From Kiritimatiellia bacterium (lineage in GTDB: Bacteria; Verrucomicrobiota; Kiritimatiellia; PWTM01), in contig JAOACR010000003.1 in assembly GCA_026417735.1 (NCBI GenBank), positions 62,001 through 126,000 of the forward strand: a DNA stretch of 64,000 nt, in the 5' to 3' direction. The stretch's first letter is position 1, and each line of letters starts with the position of its first letter. The position numbers were made by a program, and so were the translations under genes. Of this stretch, positions 24,342-37,936 are shown piece after piece. The notes beneath the pieces were generated by a model, which did no database searches, was not told the origin of the DNA, and saw only the letters and a list, made by a program, of their open reading frames with translations.

Positions 24342-27126
24342 TTGGCCGCCAAGGTGTCAGGGGTGTTCAAATGCGCGATGGCGGCGCTGCTATCGTTTCA
24401 GTGCGGTACGCGCGCGGCGCAACTCGAGAGCATGACGACCGGCTGGCGGGTTCACGCCTCGACGTACCGGCTGAGGGGCCGTGCCTGAACAGTGACGCGC
24501 CCGCGTCGTATGTTTGGGCTGATGCCCCGCCGGCCCGATGGCTGCCGTCTTGATTCTGCTGGACGCGCTGGAGGGAGGGGTCGCCAAGATCCGCGCGGTG
24601 GTCACGGACGAGGGCACGCTGTGGGGTTTCCGGGTTCCGCAGCGGCGCGTCGCGCGCTCGGAAGTGTGCCGGGCGGTTCCCCGTCTGGAGCTCGACGCGG
24701 AACGTTTCGAGGGCTGGTCGTTCTGGACCCCCGGTGCCCGGCGGGCGGGCGTGGTAGCGGCGCTCGGTGAGGCTCCCGTTTACGCGGGGAACACCACCTG
24801 GGGTTTCCAGGGCCCGGTGGTACCGCAGCTGGCGCCGGTCTGTCCCGCGGTGACGGGCTGGTCGAGCGGCGACGGTGTGGACCTAACGGCGATGTGATTG
24901 CCGGACGGCAACGGCGGCGCCCCCGCGACCTTCCTGCAGCGGTCCCCCCCTGCGAAGCTATACCTACACGCCGGCATTGTTCCGGCCGACCATGCTCGGA
25001 CGACTGTCTCGGTTTGGTTGGCGCCAGTCCAACCCTCCGCCCCGTAGATCGAACGCGAACGGCTCCGATCTCTGTCGCTTCGTGGCCGGGAGCTTGCGGC
25101 CACTGCTGCAGCGCTGCGGGTGAGGATGCCCGAAAGCTGGGCGGCGCTCGAGCCGCCGGTCGTCCCGCCGCGGCCCGTGCCGGTCGCCAACATCGCCGAC
25201 GCGATGGTGTTCACCGTGAACGAACCCATTCACACCGACTGGGCGTTGGCGCTCGGCCGCAGCACCTCAGCCGACGTGCTGATTCGCGCCTGGCTCAACT
25301 GGGGCAGCGCGCCAGATTGGCCCGAAATGGCGCATCTGCCCGCCCGCGCGCACGCGGCGGGAATGCTGTGGGGAGGTGGTCTGACCTGCAGTGCGCTGTA
25401 CCGTGGCGAAAACGGGCTGACCGACGAGGATCTACTCGACATGGCCACTCGCGGGTGGGACGGCGCACTGGTGGACATCGCAGATAGCCGCGGCCTCCAC
25501 CATGGGTCGGTCTCCGGCCCGCGGTACCTGGACTACCTGCTGCAGTGGTTGCGCGCGAAGATCGCCGGCGGCGCCGACCTCCTCTTCATGGACGAACATG
25601 ACGGCGCGCTGGGCCCTTTCGAAGGTTACGATGATCATTCGATCCAGGAGTTTCGCGCGTACCTGCGCAAAGAACATGTGGAGCGGCGCGGCGGGTCGGC
25701 ATCCGACTGGCACTGGGCCACGGAACTGGACATCGAGGTCCACGATCCTGCGATCTGCCCAGACGGCACGATCGCCTCGTTCGCCTTCCGGGCGCGGCTC
25801 GTCCAACGCGGGCATCTCAACCGGCTGACGATCGCTGGGCATTCTTTGGTATCCGCATGGGAGAAGTCTTGCGACGAGCGTAATGCGCGGGTCTGGGCAT
25901 GGTTGACCGAAAGAGTTCGCCTGGAGGCCCGGGCGCACGGGCGGCGCGTCTTCCTCTGTGGGAACGGCCTGGCGCCACGTCGAACTGCACGTGGCCGGTT
26001 TTATCAGCACCGGCCCTGCTGCAGGAGGGTCCCGTGGACCTCGGCCAATCGCAGATGCATCGCTGGCACTCACTGGTGCGGCGCGGACGGGCGCTCGCCG
26101 GTGGACGGGTGCCCGTCATGATGTTCATGCACTGGGGTCATTCGAGGTTTCCGTGGCTGAAGGTCTCGCCGGCGGATCGGGCTCTCTGGATGCGCGTACG
26201 AGGAGCAGAAATCTAAGCGGCGGGTGGTTGTTTTGCGCTTCCGGTCACGGGGCCGTTCGGCTGCGATGCGCAGTGCGACGGTACACTGCCGCTGATCGCG
26301 CGGTTCACCGCGTTCGACCATCACCACCGAGACTGGCTTCACAACGCCGAGGTGCGGGCGATGGACGCAGTTGGAGTGGATGCCGCCGAGTTCGGTACGG
26401 CGCTCTGGACACAGTCCGCACCGCCGGCCCTGTTGCTTTAACTCGTCACCCGGCGCGTCGAGGGCGGTCAGCTGCGGACGTGTGGTCTGCTGCGGGTGCG
26501 AATCCCGGCGTCGCCGGACGAGCCGCCGCCGGTGGTGCGGGCAGAAATGACGGAGCGCGGCTGCGAACTAATTGTCGACGGGCTTGTTGCGTCCGCGATC
26601 GTGCGGCTCGAATACCCCCCGCTCCCCAAGCTCGAGCCTTGTGCGCCGACGCGGCTTGTGTCGGCGCTGAGATGGTGTCGGGCGCGACGCGCGGAGTTTG
26701 TAGTGGCGCCGGACGGCGCGATGGCCGACGACGGCGAAACGCACTTTTCGGCTTTCCTGTAAGGTCGCCGACATCTGGAGCTCCGGAAGCCACCTTCGTT
26801 GCTTCTGGACACGCCGAAGGGCGGGCGACTCCGGATCGCCGTTCGTACACTAGCGGCGGAGGGCGCCCGCCTCGAATACCGCGTGGACGGTGGGCTGGTG
26901 CGCGCGGTGGAACTGCCGGGCCGGGATGGCCGCAATGAAGCAGAGGCCCGAGAGCATGCGGACCCGCTCAAGTTTGAGGTGCCGTCGGGCCGCCACCGGC
27001 TCAAGCTCGATCACGCGGGCGCTGACTGGGCTTTGTGGAGTGGCCGGAGTTTAGCGGGCCGCTCGAACCCCTTTCGCTGCTGCGGGCCGCGGCGAGCGAT
27101 CGTCAGGCGGAGGGGAATGCGTCCTG
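24342..27126 (+). pseudogene. Degraded gene for a large secreted TIM-barrel-like protein
   Basis: A single ancestral frame can be followed through many lesions. A signal-peptide-like start (AMAALLSFQCG; frame of 24285) shifts near 24480 and again near 24540. The frame is then open to about 25975 except for TGA at 24895 and TAG at 25045. It shifts again near 25975 and about 26030, then continues with in-frame TAA at 26214, 26439 and 26760 and a final shift near 27050. The longest intact part (25120-25975) includes MLWGGGLTCSALYRGENG and ADLLFMDEHDGALGPFEGYD, suggestive of a TIM-barrel glycosidase-like fold. A beta-rich C-terminal part follows (RLEYRVDGGLVRAVELPG, SGRHRLKLDHAGADWALW). The family was not identified. 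Confidence 0.75.
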
Positions 27127-30100
27127 AAGCGCGGCGACACGGATCGGTCGTCCTCGCATCGCGCGTAGTGCCCGAATCGTCGCTCTCGCGCCGGCGACGG
27201 TGGTGATCATCGGGATGTTTCGCCGAATTGCTTCGGCGCGGATGCGGACCTCGTCCAGCCGGGCGCGGGCACCGCTCGGTGTATTGATGATCAGCGCGAC
27301 GCGGCCGGCGTCCATAAGGTCCAGCACGTGTGGTCCCTCCTGTTCGGAGATCTTGCGGACGATCTCCACCTGCGTGACACCGGCTTCCGCGAGCACCTCC
27401 GCGGTGCCGGCGGTGCACACCAGCTGGTAGCCCATCGCGGCGAGCTCCCAGCCGATTTCGCCCGCCCAGTTCTTGTCGCGGTCGGCCATGCTGAGGAACA
27501 CCACGCCCCGCTCCGGCAACCGGGTGCCAGCCGCAATCTGACTCTTCCAGTAGGCCTCTTCGAAGGTTTCGCCGCGGCCCATCACCTCACCGGTGGATTT
27601 CATCTCCGGACCCAGGATTGGATCCACGCCGGGGAAGCGGTTGAACGGCAGCACGGCCTCTTTCACCGCGAACATCGGGATTCGTGACGGACGGGGGCCG
27701 AGCCCCATGTCGGCGAGGCGCTGACCGGCCATCACGCGCGCGGCAAGGCGCGCCAGCGGCACACCGGTGGCCTTGCTGACGTACGGGACGGTGCGGGACG
27801 CGCGCGGGTTGATCTCGAGCACGTAGATCTCGTTGTCGCGCACCGCGAGCTGCACGTTCATCAGACCCCGCACCTGCAGCGCCCGCGCCATTCGAATGCA
27901 GGCGGCCTCGATGCGCCGCTGGGTCGCCGGATGAAGCGAGTGGGGGGGGATGCAGCAGGCGCTGTCACCGGAATGAATGCCGGCCTCCTCCACGTGCTCC
28001 ATGATGCCGCCCAGATACACGCTTTCCCCGTCGGCGAGCAGGTCCACGTCCACCTCGATCGCGCGGTCGAGATAGCGGTCCACCAGCACGGGAAACCCCG
28101 GGCTGGCCTCAAACGCGGCCTCGATGAACGGCCGCGCCTCGTCGGCGTTTGCGGCGACCATCATCGCGCGACCGCCGAGCACGTAGGACGGGCGGATCAT
28201 CACGGGGTAACCCACCCGCTCCGCAACGCGCAGCGCCTCGTCGACGTTCATTGCGCTTCCGCTGGCGGGCTGCCGCAGACCGAGCCGATCCAGCAGCCGG
28301 CGGGTTTCCTCTCGATCCTCCGCACGGTGGATGTCGTCCGGGGAGGTCCCCCAAATCGGTGCGCCGGCGCGCTGCAGCGGCCGGGCGAGGTTCAGCGGCG
28401 TCTGACCGCCCACCTGCACCACCACGCCGATCGGCTGCTGGTCCTCGATGATGTTCATCACATCCTCGAAGGTGAGGGGTTCGAAGAACAGATGATCCGC
28501 GGTGTCGTAGTCGGTCGAAACGGTCTCCGGGTTGCTGTTCACCATCACCGTTTCGAAGCCGAGCGCGCGCAGCTCCTGCACCACGTGCACGCAGCAGTAG
28601 TCGAACTCGATCCCCTGCCCGATGCGGTTTGGGCCGCCGCCGATCACCATCACGCGCGGCCGATCCGCCCGTCGCGACTCGTTCACGGTGCCGCAGTAGG
28701 AGGAGTAGAAATAGGGCGTCACCGCCTCGAACTCCGCCGCGCAGGTGTCCACCAACCGGAACACCGGCCGCACACCAAGCTCGATTCGCCGGCGTCGAAC
28801 CTCGTCTTCGCTGGCGCCGCGCAGTTCCGCGATTTGCCGGTCGGAGAAGCCCGATCGCTTCGCGCGCCACAGCAGCGGCGCGTCGAGCGGTGCGCCGGCG
28901 GGCACCGACACAATCTCGCGCTCGATCTCGACGATCTCCGCGATGTTTTCGACGAACCACGGGTCAATGTGGGTGATCGCAGCGACCTCCTCGACGCGCA
29001 TACCGCGCTTCAGCGCGATCTTGATCGCAAAGATCCGCTCCGGCGCCAGCGTGCGGAGCATGTCCTCGAGCCGGTCGGCCGGCACCCGGCGCTCGGCGCG
29101 CAGATCGAGTCCGTGCACGCCGATTTCGAGACCGCGCAGCGCCTTCTGCAGCGCCTCGCGGAAGTTGCCGCCGATCGCCATCGTCTCGCCGACGGACTTC
29201 ATGCTGATGCCGAGGCTCGGTTCCGCGCCGGCAAACTTTTCGAACGCGAACCGCGGGATTTTCACCACGCAGTAGTCGAGCGCCGGCTCGAAGCTGGCGG
29301 GCGTCTGCCGCGTGATGTCGTTGCGCAGCTCGTCCAGCGTGTAGCCGACCGCGAGCTTCGCGGCGATCTTCGCGATCGGAAAGCCGGTCGCCTTGCTCGC
29401 GAGCGCGGAGCTGCGGGAGACCCGCGGGTTCATCTCGATCACCACCTGGCGACCGGTTTCGGGGTGCACCGCAAACTGCACGTTCGAACCGCCGGTTTCG
29501 ACGCCCACCGCGCGCAACACCTTGATCGCGCCGTCCCGCATCACTTGGTACTCCGCGTCGGTCAGCGTTTGTACCGGGGCGACGGTGATGCTGTCGCCGG
29601 TGTGCACGCCCATCGGGTCGAGGTTTTCGATCGAGCAGACGATCACCGCGTTGTCGTTGCGGTCCCGCATCACCTCGAGCTCGAACTCCTTCCAGCCGAA
29701 CACGCTTTCCTCGATCAACACGGTATGGTTGAGGCTGGCGGCCAGCCCCGCCTCGACGATTCTGCGTAGCTCTTCGGGCGTGCGGGCGGTTCCCCCGCCG
29801 GTGCCGCCGAGCGTGAAGCTCGGGCGCACGATCACCGGGTAGCCCAGCTCCGCGGCGGCGGCCTCCGCGTCGGCGACGCTGCCGACCATGCGGCTGCGCA
29901 AACACTCAAGGCCGGCGGCCTCCATCGTGGTCTTGAAGGCCTCGCGATCCTCCGCGCGACGGATCACCTCGGCGTTCGCGCCGATGAGCTCGCAGCCGAC
30001 CTCCTCTAGCACGCCGCTGCGCGCCAGTTCCATCGCGGTGTTGAGTCCGGTCTGGCCACCGAGCGTCGGCAGCAGCGCGTCTGGCCGCTCGCGCCGCAGG

Positions 30101-30330
30101 ATGGCGGCGACGAAGTCTGGAGTGATCGGCTCAATGTAGGTGCGGTCCGCGACGGCGGGATCGGTCATGATCGTCGCCGGGTTCGAATTCACCAGGATCA
30201 CGCGGTAGCCCTCTTCGCGGAGCGCCTTGCAGGCCTGTGAACCGGAATAGTCGAACTCGCAGGCCTGCCCGATCACGATCGGCCCGGAGCCGATGATCAT
30301 CACGCTTCGGATGTCGGTGCGTTTCGGCAT
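27103..30330 (-). CDS. carB: Carbamoyl-phosphate synthase large subunit
   Basis: A 1075-residue CarB of normal length that makes carbamoyl phosphate from ammonia (delivered by CarA), bicarbonate and two ATP, for pyrimidines and arginine. Two ATP-grasp halves are visible, each beginning with a dinucleotide-like motif ([21 protein letters not shown] and [19 protein letters not shown]). [21 protein letters not shown] and a C-terminal MGS-like allosteric domain (about 940-1075) are also present. ATG 30330 is one base after the guaA stop and matches the MPKRTDI start common in the family; the frame is open further upstream. It is the last gene of pyrG-carA-guaA-carB. Confidence 0.97.
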   Translation of the reverse strand: MPKRTDIRSVMIIGSGPIVIGQACEFDYSGSQACKALREEGYRVILVNSNPATIMTDPAVADRTYIEPITPDFVAAILRRERPDALLPTLGGQTGLNTAMELARSGVLEEVGCELIGANAEVIRRAEDREAFKTTMEAAGLECLRSRMVGSVADAEAAAAELGYPVIVRPSFTLGGTGGGTARTPEELRRIVEAGLAASLNHTVLIEESVFGWKEFELEVMRDRNDNAVIVCSIENLDPMGVHTGDSITVAPVQTLTDAEYQVMRDGAIKVLRAVGVETGGSNVQFAVHPETGRQVVIEMNPRVSRSSALASKATGFPIAKIAAKLAVGYTLDELRNDITRQTPASFEPALDYCVVKIPRFAFEKFAGAEPSLGISMKSVGETMAIGGNFREALQKALRGLEIGVHGLDLRAERRVPADRLEDMLRTLAPERIFAIKIALKRGMRVEEVAAITHIDPWFVENIAEIVEIEREIVSVPAGAPLDAPLLWRAKRSGFSDRQIAELRGASEDEVRRRRIELGVRPVFRLVDTCAAEFEAVTPYFYSSYCGTVNESRRADRPRVMVIGGGPNRIGQGIEFDYCCVHVVQELRALGFETVMVNSNPETVSTDYDTADHLFFEPLTFEDVMNIIEDQQPIGVVVQVGGQTPLNLARPLQRAGAPIWGTSPDDIHRAEDREETRRLLDRLGLRQPASGSAMNVDEALRVAERVGYPVMIRPSYVLGGRAMMVAANADEARPFIEAAFEASPGFPVLVDRYLDRAIEVDVDLLADGESVYLGGIMEHVEEAGIHSGDSACCIPPHSLHPATQRRIEAACIRMARALQVRGLMNVQLAVRDNEIYVLEINPRASRTVPYVSKATGVPLARLAARVMAGQRLADMGLGPRPSRIPMFAVKEAVLPFNRFPGVDPILGPEMKSTGEVMGRGETFEEAYWKSQIAAGTRLPERGVVFLSMADRDKNWAGEIGWELAAMGYQLVCTAGTAEVLAEAGVTQVEIVRKISEQEGPHVLDLMDAGRVALIINTPSGARARLDEVRIRAEAIRRNIPMITTVAGARATIRALRAMRGRPIRVAALQDAFPSA

Positions 30331-30331
30331 G

Positions 30332-31878
30332 TCACTCCCATTCGATCGTGCCGGGGGGTTTCGAGGTGACGTCGTACACCACGCGGTTGATGCCGCGAAC
30401 CTCATTGACGATGCGTCGTGCGATGCGGTCGAGCACCTCCGCGGGCAGGCGCACCCAGTCCGCGGTCATGCCGTCCTGGCTTTGCACCGCGCGAACCGCG
30501 GCGACGTGTTCGTAGGTGCGTTCGTCGCCCATTACGCCCACGGTGCGCACCGGCAACAGCACCGCGAACGCCTGCCAGATTTCGTGGCTGCCTGGCCAGC
30601 GGCGGATCTCCTCTTCGACGATCGCGTCGGCGCGCCGGAGCAGCTCGGCCCGCTCCGCCGTGACCTCGCCGACGATCCGCACCGCCAGGCCCGGCCCAGG
30701 GAACGGCCAGCGCTCGACGAGCGCGTCCGGCAGGCCCAACAGGCGGCCGAGCTCGCGAACCTCATCTTTGAACAGCGCACGAAGCGGCTCGATCAGTTCA
30801 AAGCCCAGCTCCGCGGGCAGTCCGCCGACGTTGTGGTGGCTCTTGATCGTCGCGGTGGGGCCGCCGAACGGCGACACGCTCTCGACGACGTCCGGGTACA
30901 ACGTGCCCTGGGCGAGATAGCGATAGGGGCCACTGTCCGCCGCGACCGAGCGGAAGACCTGAATGAACACTGCGCCGATGATCTTGCGTTTCCGCTCGGG
31001 GTCCTCCACGCCGCGCAGCGCCTCGAAAAACCGCTCTCCGGCGCGGACCACGCGCAGGTTCACGCCGAGGTGCCGACCGAACTCGGCCTCGATCTGATCG
31101 GTTTCGCCCTTCCGCATCAACCCGGTGTCCACATACACGCACTGCAGCCGCGTACCGACCGCCCGGTGCAACAGCGCCGCGGTGACGGAGGAGTCCACTC
31201 CGCCGCTCAGCGCACAGAGCACGCGGTCGTGCTCGCCGATCCGGCCGCGCAGCTCGCGGATGCTTTCCTCGATGAAGTCGCGCATGCGCCAGTCGCCACG
31301 GGCGCCGCAGACCTCCCGCACGAAGGTGCGCAGCATCTCGAGGCCGCGCGGCGTGTGCACCACTTCGGGGTGGAACTGGAGGCCAAACCGGCGACCGCTC
31401 GCGTCCGCCATCGCGGCGACTGGACAGTTCTCAGTGCGAGCCAGCACGCGGAAACCCGGCGGCGGTGCGGCGACGCGGTCGCCGTGGCTCATCCACACAT
31501 CCACCTCGCGGCCCAGGCCGCGCAGCAGCAAATCCGGATCCACCACCTCGACGCGGGCCGGTCCGTACTCGCGCCGGTCGCCGCGCTCGACCCGGCCGCC
31601 GAGGTCGCGCGCCATCAGCTGCATGCCGTAGCAGATCCCGAGCACGGGCAGGTCGCCCCGCCACAGCTCGGGGTCGCAGCCGGGCGCTCCCTCGGCGAGC
31701 ACACTCGCTGGCCCGCCGGAGAGAATCACGCCGACCGGGCGACGCGCGGCGAGTACCGCGAACGGCGTGTCGTGCCGCAGGATTTCGCAGTACACCTGCA
31801 GATGGCGAACGCGGCGCGCGATCAACTGCGTGTACTGCGACCCGAAGTCGAGCACCGCGATCCATTCGTGCGGCGCGC

Positions 31879-31882
<4 letters not shown>
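30332..31882 (-). CDS. guaA: GMP synthase (glutamine-hydrolysing)
   Basis: A 516-residue enzyme converting XMP to GMP with ATP and glutamine. The N-terminal class I amidotransferase has [17 protein letters not shown], nucleophile Cys in [10 protein letters not shown] (about 84-93) and FHPEV (His, Glu of the triad). The ATP pyrophosphatase domain has [10 protein letters not shown] (about 224-233). The C-terminal dimerisation domain ends [13 protein letters not shown], the classical GuaA terminus. It overlaps carA by four bases and is one base from carB. A guanine-nucleotide gene lodged between carA and carB is unusual and is discussed separately. Confidence 0.97.
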
Positions 31883-35505
<3,623 letters not shown>

Positions 35506-35576
35506 CAGCGACTCTCCTTTCCGTTTCTTTGCAGGTTGATGCCCTTCTCCTAAACGGGTCCGCCGCGGACCGGCCC

Positions 35577-35918
35577 TCATCCGATCGCCTCCCCGCCGCG
35601 CTCACCCGTGCGGATGCGGATGCACTCGAGCAGGTCGGTGACGAAGATCTTGCCGTCGCCGATGCGGCCGGTGCGGGCACCCTTGATGATCGCGTCGATG
35701 GTTGGCTGCACGAACGCTTCGTTCACAGCGATGTCGAGCCGGACTTTCTTGAGCAGGTTCACCTCGGTGACCGCGCCGCGGTAGCTCTCCGTGTAGCCCA
35801 TCTGCTGCCCGCAGCCGATCACGTTGCTGACCGTCATCTTGTACACCTGCGCCTGGAAGAGCGCGGCTTTCACGTCCGGCAGTTTCTCCGGCTGAATGAT
35901 CGCGGTGATCAGTTTCAT
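35577..35918 (-). CDS. glnK: P-II nitrogen regulatory protein
   Basis: A 113-residue P-II signal protein that binds ATP/ADP and 2-oxoglutarate and plugs AmtB when nitrogen is sufficient. The T-loop segment [11 protein letters not shown] contains Tyr46, equivalent to the uridylylated Tyr51 of enteric P-II. The B-loop [11 protein letters not shown] (about 83-93) and C-loop [11 protein letters not shown] are intact. The N-terminus [20 protein letters not shown] is canonical. It lies 31 bases downstream of amtB, which makes it the GlnK-type paralogue. AAAGGA precedes the ATG. Confidence 0.95.
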   Translation of the reverse strand: MKLITAIIQPEKLPDVKAALFQAQVYKMTVSNVIGCGQQMGYTESYRGAVTEVNLLKKVRLDIAVNEAFVQPTIDAIIKGARTGRIGDGKIFVTDLLECIRIRTGERGGEAIG

Positions 35919-35949
35919 CTGTCGTGTCCTTTCCGCTTTGGGGTTGGGG

Positions 35950-37329
35950 CTATTTCGTCAAGAAGCCCTGGAAGTCCGGATAGGCCTCAAGCCCGTGTTC
36001 GGCGAGATCCAGGCCGATGAGCTCTTCCTCGCGGCTGACGCGAAGGCCCATCGTCGCTCGAATGATGCCGAAAAACACGACCGCAAAAGCAACGCACGCG
36101 ACGCCATACGACAGCACACCGAGGAGCTGGACCAGAAAGTTCTTGTCCTTGCCCCAGATGCCGGTCGCGAGCGTCCCCCAGATGCCGCACACCAGGTGCA
36201 CCGAGATCGCACCGACGGGGTCATCCACCCGCAGCCGGTCCATCGCCAGCACGGAGAGCACAACGAGCACACCGGCGACACCGCCGATCAATACCGAGGC
36301 CGACACGGAGACGACATCCGCGCCGGCCGTGATGCCGACGAGACCGGCCAGGATCCCGTTCAACACCATGGTGAGGTCGGGCTTCTTCTGCACGATCCAC
36401 GAGGTGATCATCGCGCCAACCGCGCCCGCGGACGCGGCCAGCGAGGTGGTGACCAGCACGAAGGACACGCCGCCGGGATCGGCCGAGAGCACTGAACCAC
36501 CGTTGAATCCGAACCAGCCCAGCCACAGCAGAAACACGCCGATGGTCACCAGTCCGAGATTGTGGCCCATGATCGGACGAATGCCGCCGTTCACATACTT
36601 GCCCAGGCGCGGGCCCACCATGATCGCGCCGACCAGAGCCGCCCATCCGCCCACCGAGTGCACGAGCGTCGAGCCGGCGAAGTCATGGAACCCCATCTGC
36701 TTCAACCAGCCGCCACCCCAGTGCCACGAGCCGACAAACGGGTACACCAGCGCGACGTACAGCGTTGCAAACACCAGGAAGCTGCGCAGTTTGATGCGCT
36801 CGCAGACCGCGCCCGAGACGATCGTCGCGGCGGTCGCGGCGAACATCCCCTGGAAGAGGAAATCGGTCCAATAGGTGTAACCGGGATTGTACGCGCTGGT
36901 CGTCGCGTTCGGTCCTGGCGCAAGCCCCCAGCCGCCAAAGCCGAAGAAACGGCCGACAATCCAGTTGCCGTCGCCGGGGTACATCAGGTTGAACCCGAGC
37001 AGCGCGTAGGTGAGCAAGCCGATCGCGGGGATCATTGTGTTTTTGAACAGGATGTTCACCGCGTTTTTCGCACGGTTGAGTCCCGATTCCACCGTCGCGA
37101 AGCCCAGATGCATCACGAACACGAGGAACGTCGCGACCATCATCCAGGTGTTGTTCGTCGTAAACATCTCGGCACTGACGGACGGCGGGGCGGTGGCGCC
37201 TGGCGGAGCCGCCGCGGGTTCCGTCGTCTGCGCCCAGGCGGCGGACGCCAACGCGACACCGCCGCAGACCAGCAGGTGCCGCGCAAGCCGAGACACCGAC
37301 GTTCGACCGGTCCAACATCCGTTGCTCAT
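35950..37329 (-). CDS. amtB: Ammonium transporter
   Basis: A 459-residue Amt/MEP/Rh transporter with a cleavable signal peptide (ending near ASAAWA) and eleven predicted transmembrane helices. The channel histidine pair is represented by [15 protein letters not shown] and the later [10 protein letters not shown] / [18 protein letters not shown] region. The family segment GWFGFNGGS is intact. The C-terminal cytoplasmic tail ends with [17 protein letters not shown], the typical P-II-contacting end. ATG 37329 has AAAGGA eight bases upstream; an earlier in-frame start at 37365 would place the ribosome site inside the gene. First gene of amtB-glnK-porin, preceded by a sigma-54-type promoter. Confidence 0.96.
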   Translation of the reverse strand: MSNGCWTGRTSVSRLARHLLVCGGVALASAAWAQTTEPAAAPPGATAPPSVSAEMFTTNNTWMMVATFLVFVMHLGFATVESGLNRAKNAVNILFKNTMIPAIGLLTYALLGFNLMYPGDGNWIVGRFFGFGGWGLAPGPNATTSAYNPGYTYWTDFLFQGMFAATAATIVSGAVCERIKLRSFLVFATLYVALVYPFVGSWHWGGGWLKQMGFHDFAGSTLVHSVGGWAALVGAIMVGPRLGKYVNGGIRPIMGHNLGLVTIGVFLLWLGWFGFNGGSVLSADPGGVSFVLVTTSLAASAGAVGAMITSWIVQKKPDLTMVLNGILAGLVGITAGADVVSVSASVLIGGVAGVLVVLSVLAMDRLRVDDPVGAISVHLVCGIWGTLATGIWGKDKNFLVQLLGVLSYGVACVAFAVVFFGIIRATMGLRVSREEELIGLDLAEHGLEAYPDFQGFLTK

Positions 37330-37392
37330 CGTTCTGTCCTTTCCCATGTTGCTCCCGCACCGCACTGACTCGAATGCGGGCGCCGAGAACTA

Positions 37393-37408
37393 AGCAGCTG
37401 CCGTGCCA
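37393..37408 (-). promoter_or_regulatory. Sigma-54-type (-24/-12) promoter of amtB
   Basis: On the minus strand the sequence TGGCACGGCAGCTGCT runs from 37408 to 37393. TGGCAC at -24 matches the RpoN consensus exactly. The spacer is exactly five bases, and CTGC at -12 differs from TTGC only at its first base while keeping the invariant GC. The expected transcription start is about 37383, some 54 bases before the amtB ATG. Sigma-54 control of amtB-glnK operons is well known in other bacteria. Confidence 0.6.
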
Positions 37409-37441
37409 GATGGCAGACGCGCCATCGCGCGGGGCGCGCAA

Positions 37442-37476
37442 GCGACGATGGTTCATAGAGCTGTGTCAATCGTCGC
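37442..37476. promoter_or_regulatory. Perfect 8-bp inverted repeat upstream of amtB (candidate enhancer)
   Basis: GCGACGAT (37442-37449) is repeated as its exact complement ATCGTCGC (37469-37476) around a 19-base spacer. Its centre lies about 76 bases upstream of the predicted sigma-54 start site, the distance expected for an enhancer-binding activator. A second dyad, GATGGC-N6-GCCATC, occupies 37409-37426, immediately upstream of the -24 element. The sequence does not match the enteric NtrC box closely, so the activator is unknown. Confidence 0.4.
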
Positions 37477-37936
37477 GGGGATGCGCAGACGCTATGCCAT
37501 GGGCGTCCCGCCGTACGGAAATGTCGCAACCGGCGGCCCTGGAACGACAGGTTTGACGTTCGCTCGCAGGCATGGAGACCGATGGCCGGCAAGCTCCAGA
37601 CGGTCGCGCGGTCACGGTCGGACACTTCTGTCGGGGATGCGGGGCTGCGGCAGCAGCGGGATTTTCCGACCGCGATCCGTGCCGACCACCAGCGGCTGTG
37701 CCAAGGGCCGAGGGGGGCGGCCGCAAACGCGGACCGCAGTCTTTGCGGTGTCGGGTTCAGCGGGGCGACACTCGCACACTGGAAAGAGCGGTTCCTCGGA
37801 GCGAGGGGCGCGCTGGCACTTCGGTTGGACTTGCGCAATGTGGGGCGCGAGCCATACTGGACTGTTTCAAGCCATGTCGTTCGGCGACAGGAGCCCGATG
37901 CGGGCTGCGCCGGCCGGTGGCACGGGAGTGCGGACG
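37477..37936. other. Gene-free stretch between amtB control region and gpmI
   Basis: Open frames here, on either strand, have no recognisable domain, ribosome site or protein-like composition, and no structured-RNA family could be recognised. A possible gpmI promoter is near its right end. The stretch may be an old, unrecognisable gene remnant. Confidence 0.5.
37831..37858 (+). promoter_or_regulatory. Putative promoter of gpmI
   Basis: TTGCGC (37831-37836), a 16-base spacer and CATACT (37853-37858) resemble a sigma-70 promoter (the -10 matches at four of six positions). Transcription would start about 70 bases before the gpmI ATG. TTGCGC also appears at the -35 position of the proposed xylA and larE promoters. 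Confidence 0.33.

Noticed and set aside
24895-26762. Stop codons in the degraded gene as recoded selenocysteine or pyrrolysine
   Set aside because: All three stop types occur, together with several frameshifts, which fits decay rather than recoding.
27931-29769. A 612-codon open frame on the plus strand
   Set aside because: It lies entirely antisense to carB, is His/Arg-rich with no domain, and arises from third-position GC bias. The same applies to long antisense frames over guaA (30293-31945), pyrG (33036-34802), gpmI and the secreted orphan (37757-40390), GH127/sulfatase (7631-9715), the CNNM genes (10204-12285) and the hybrid kinase (49928-51823).
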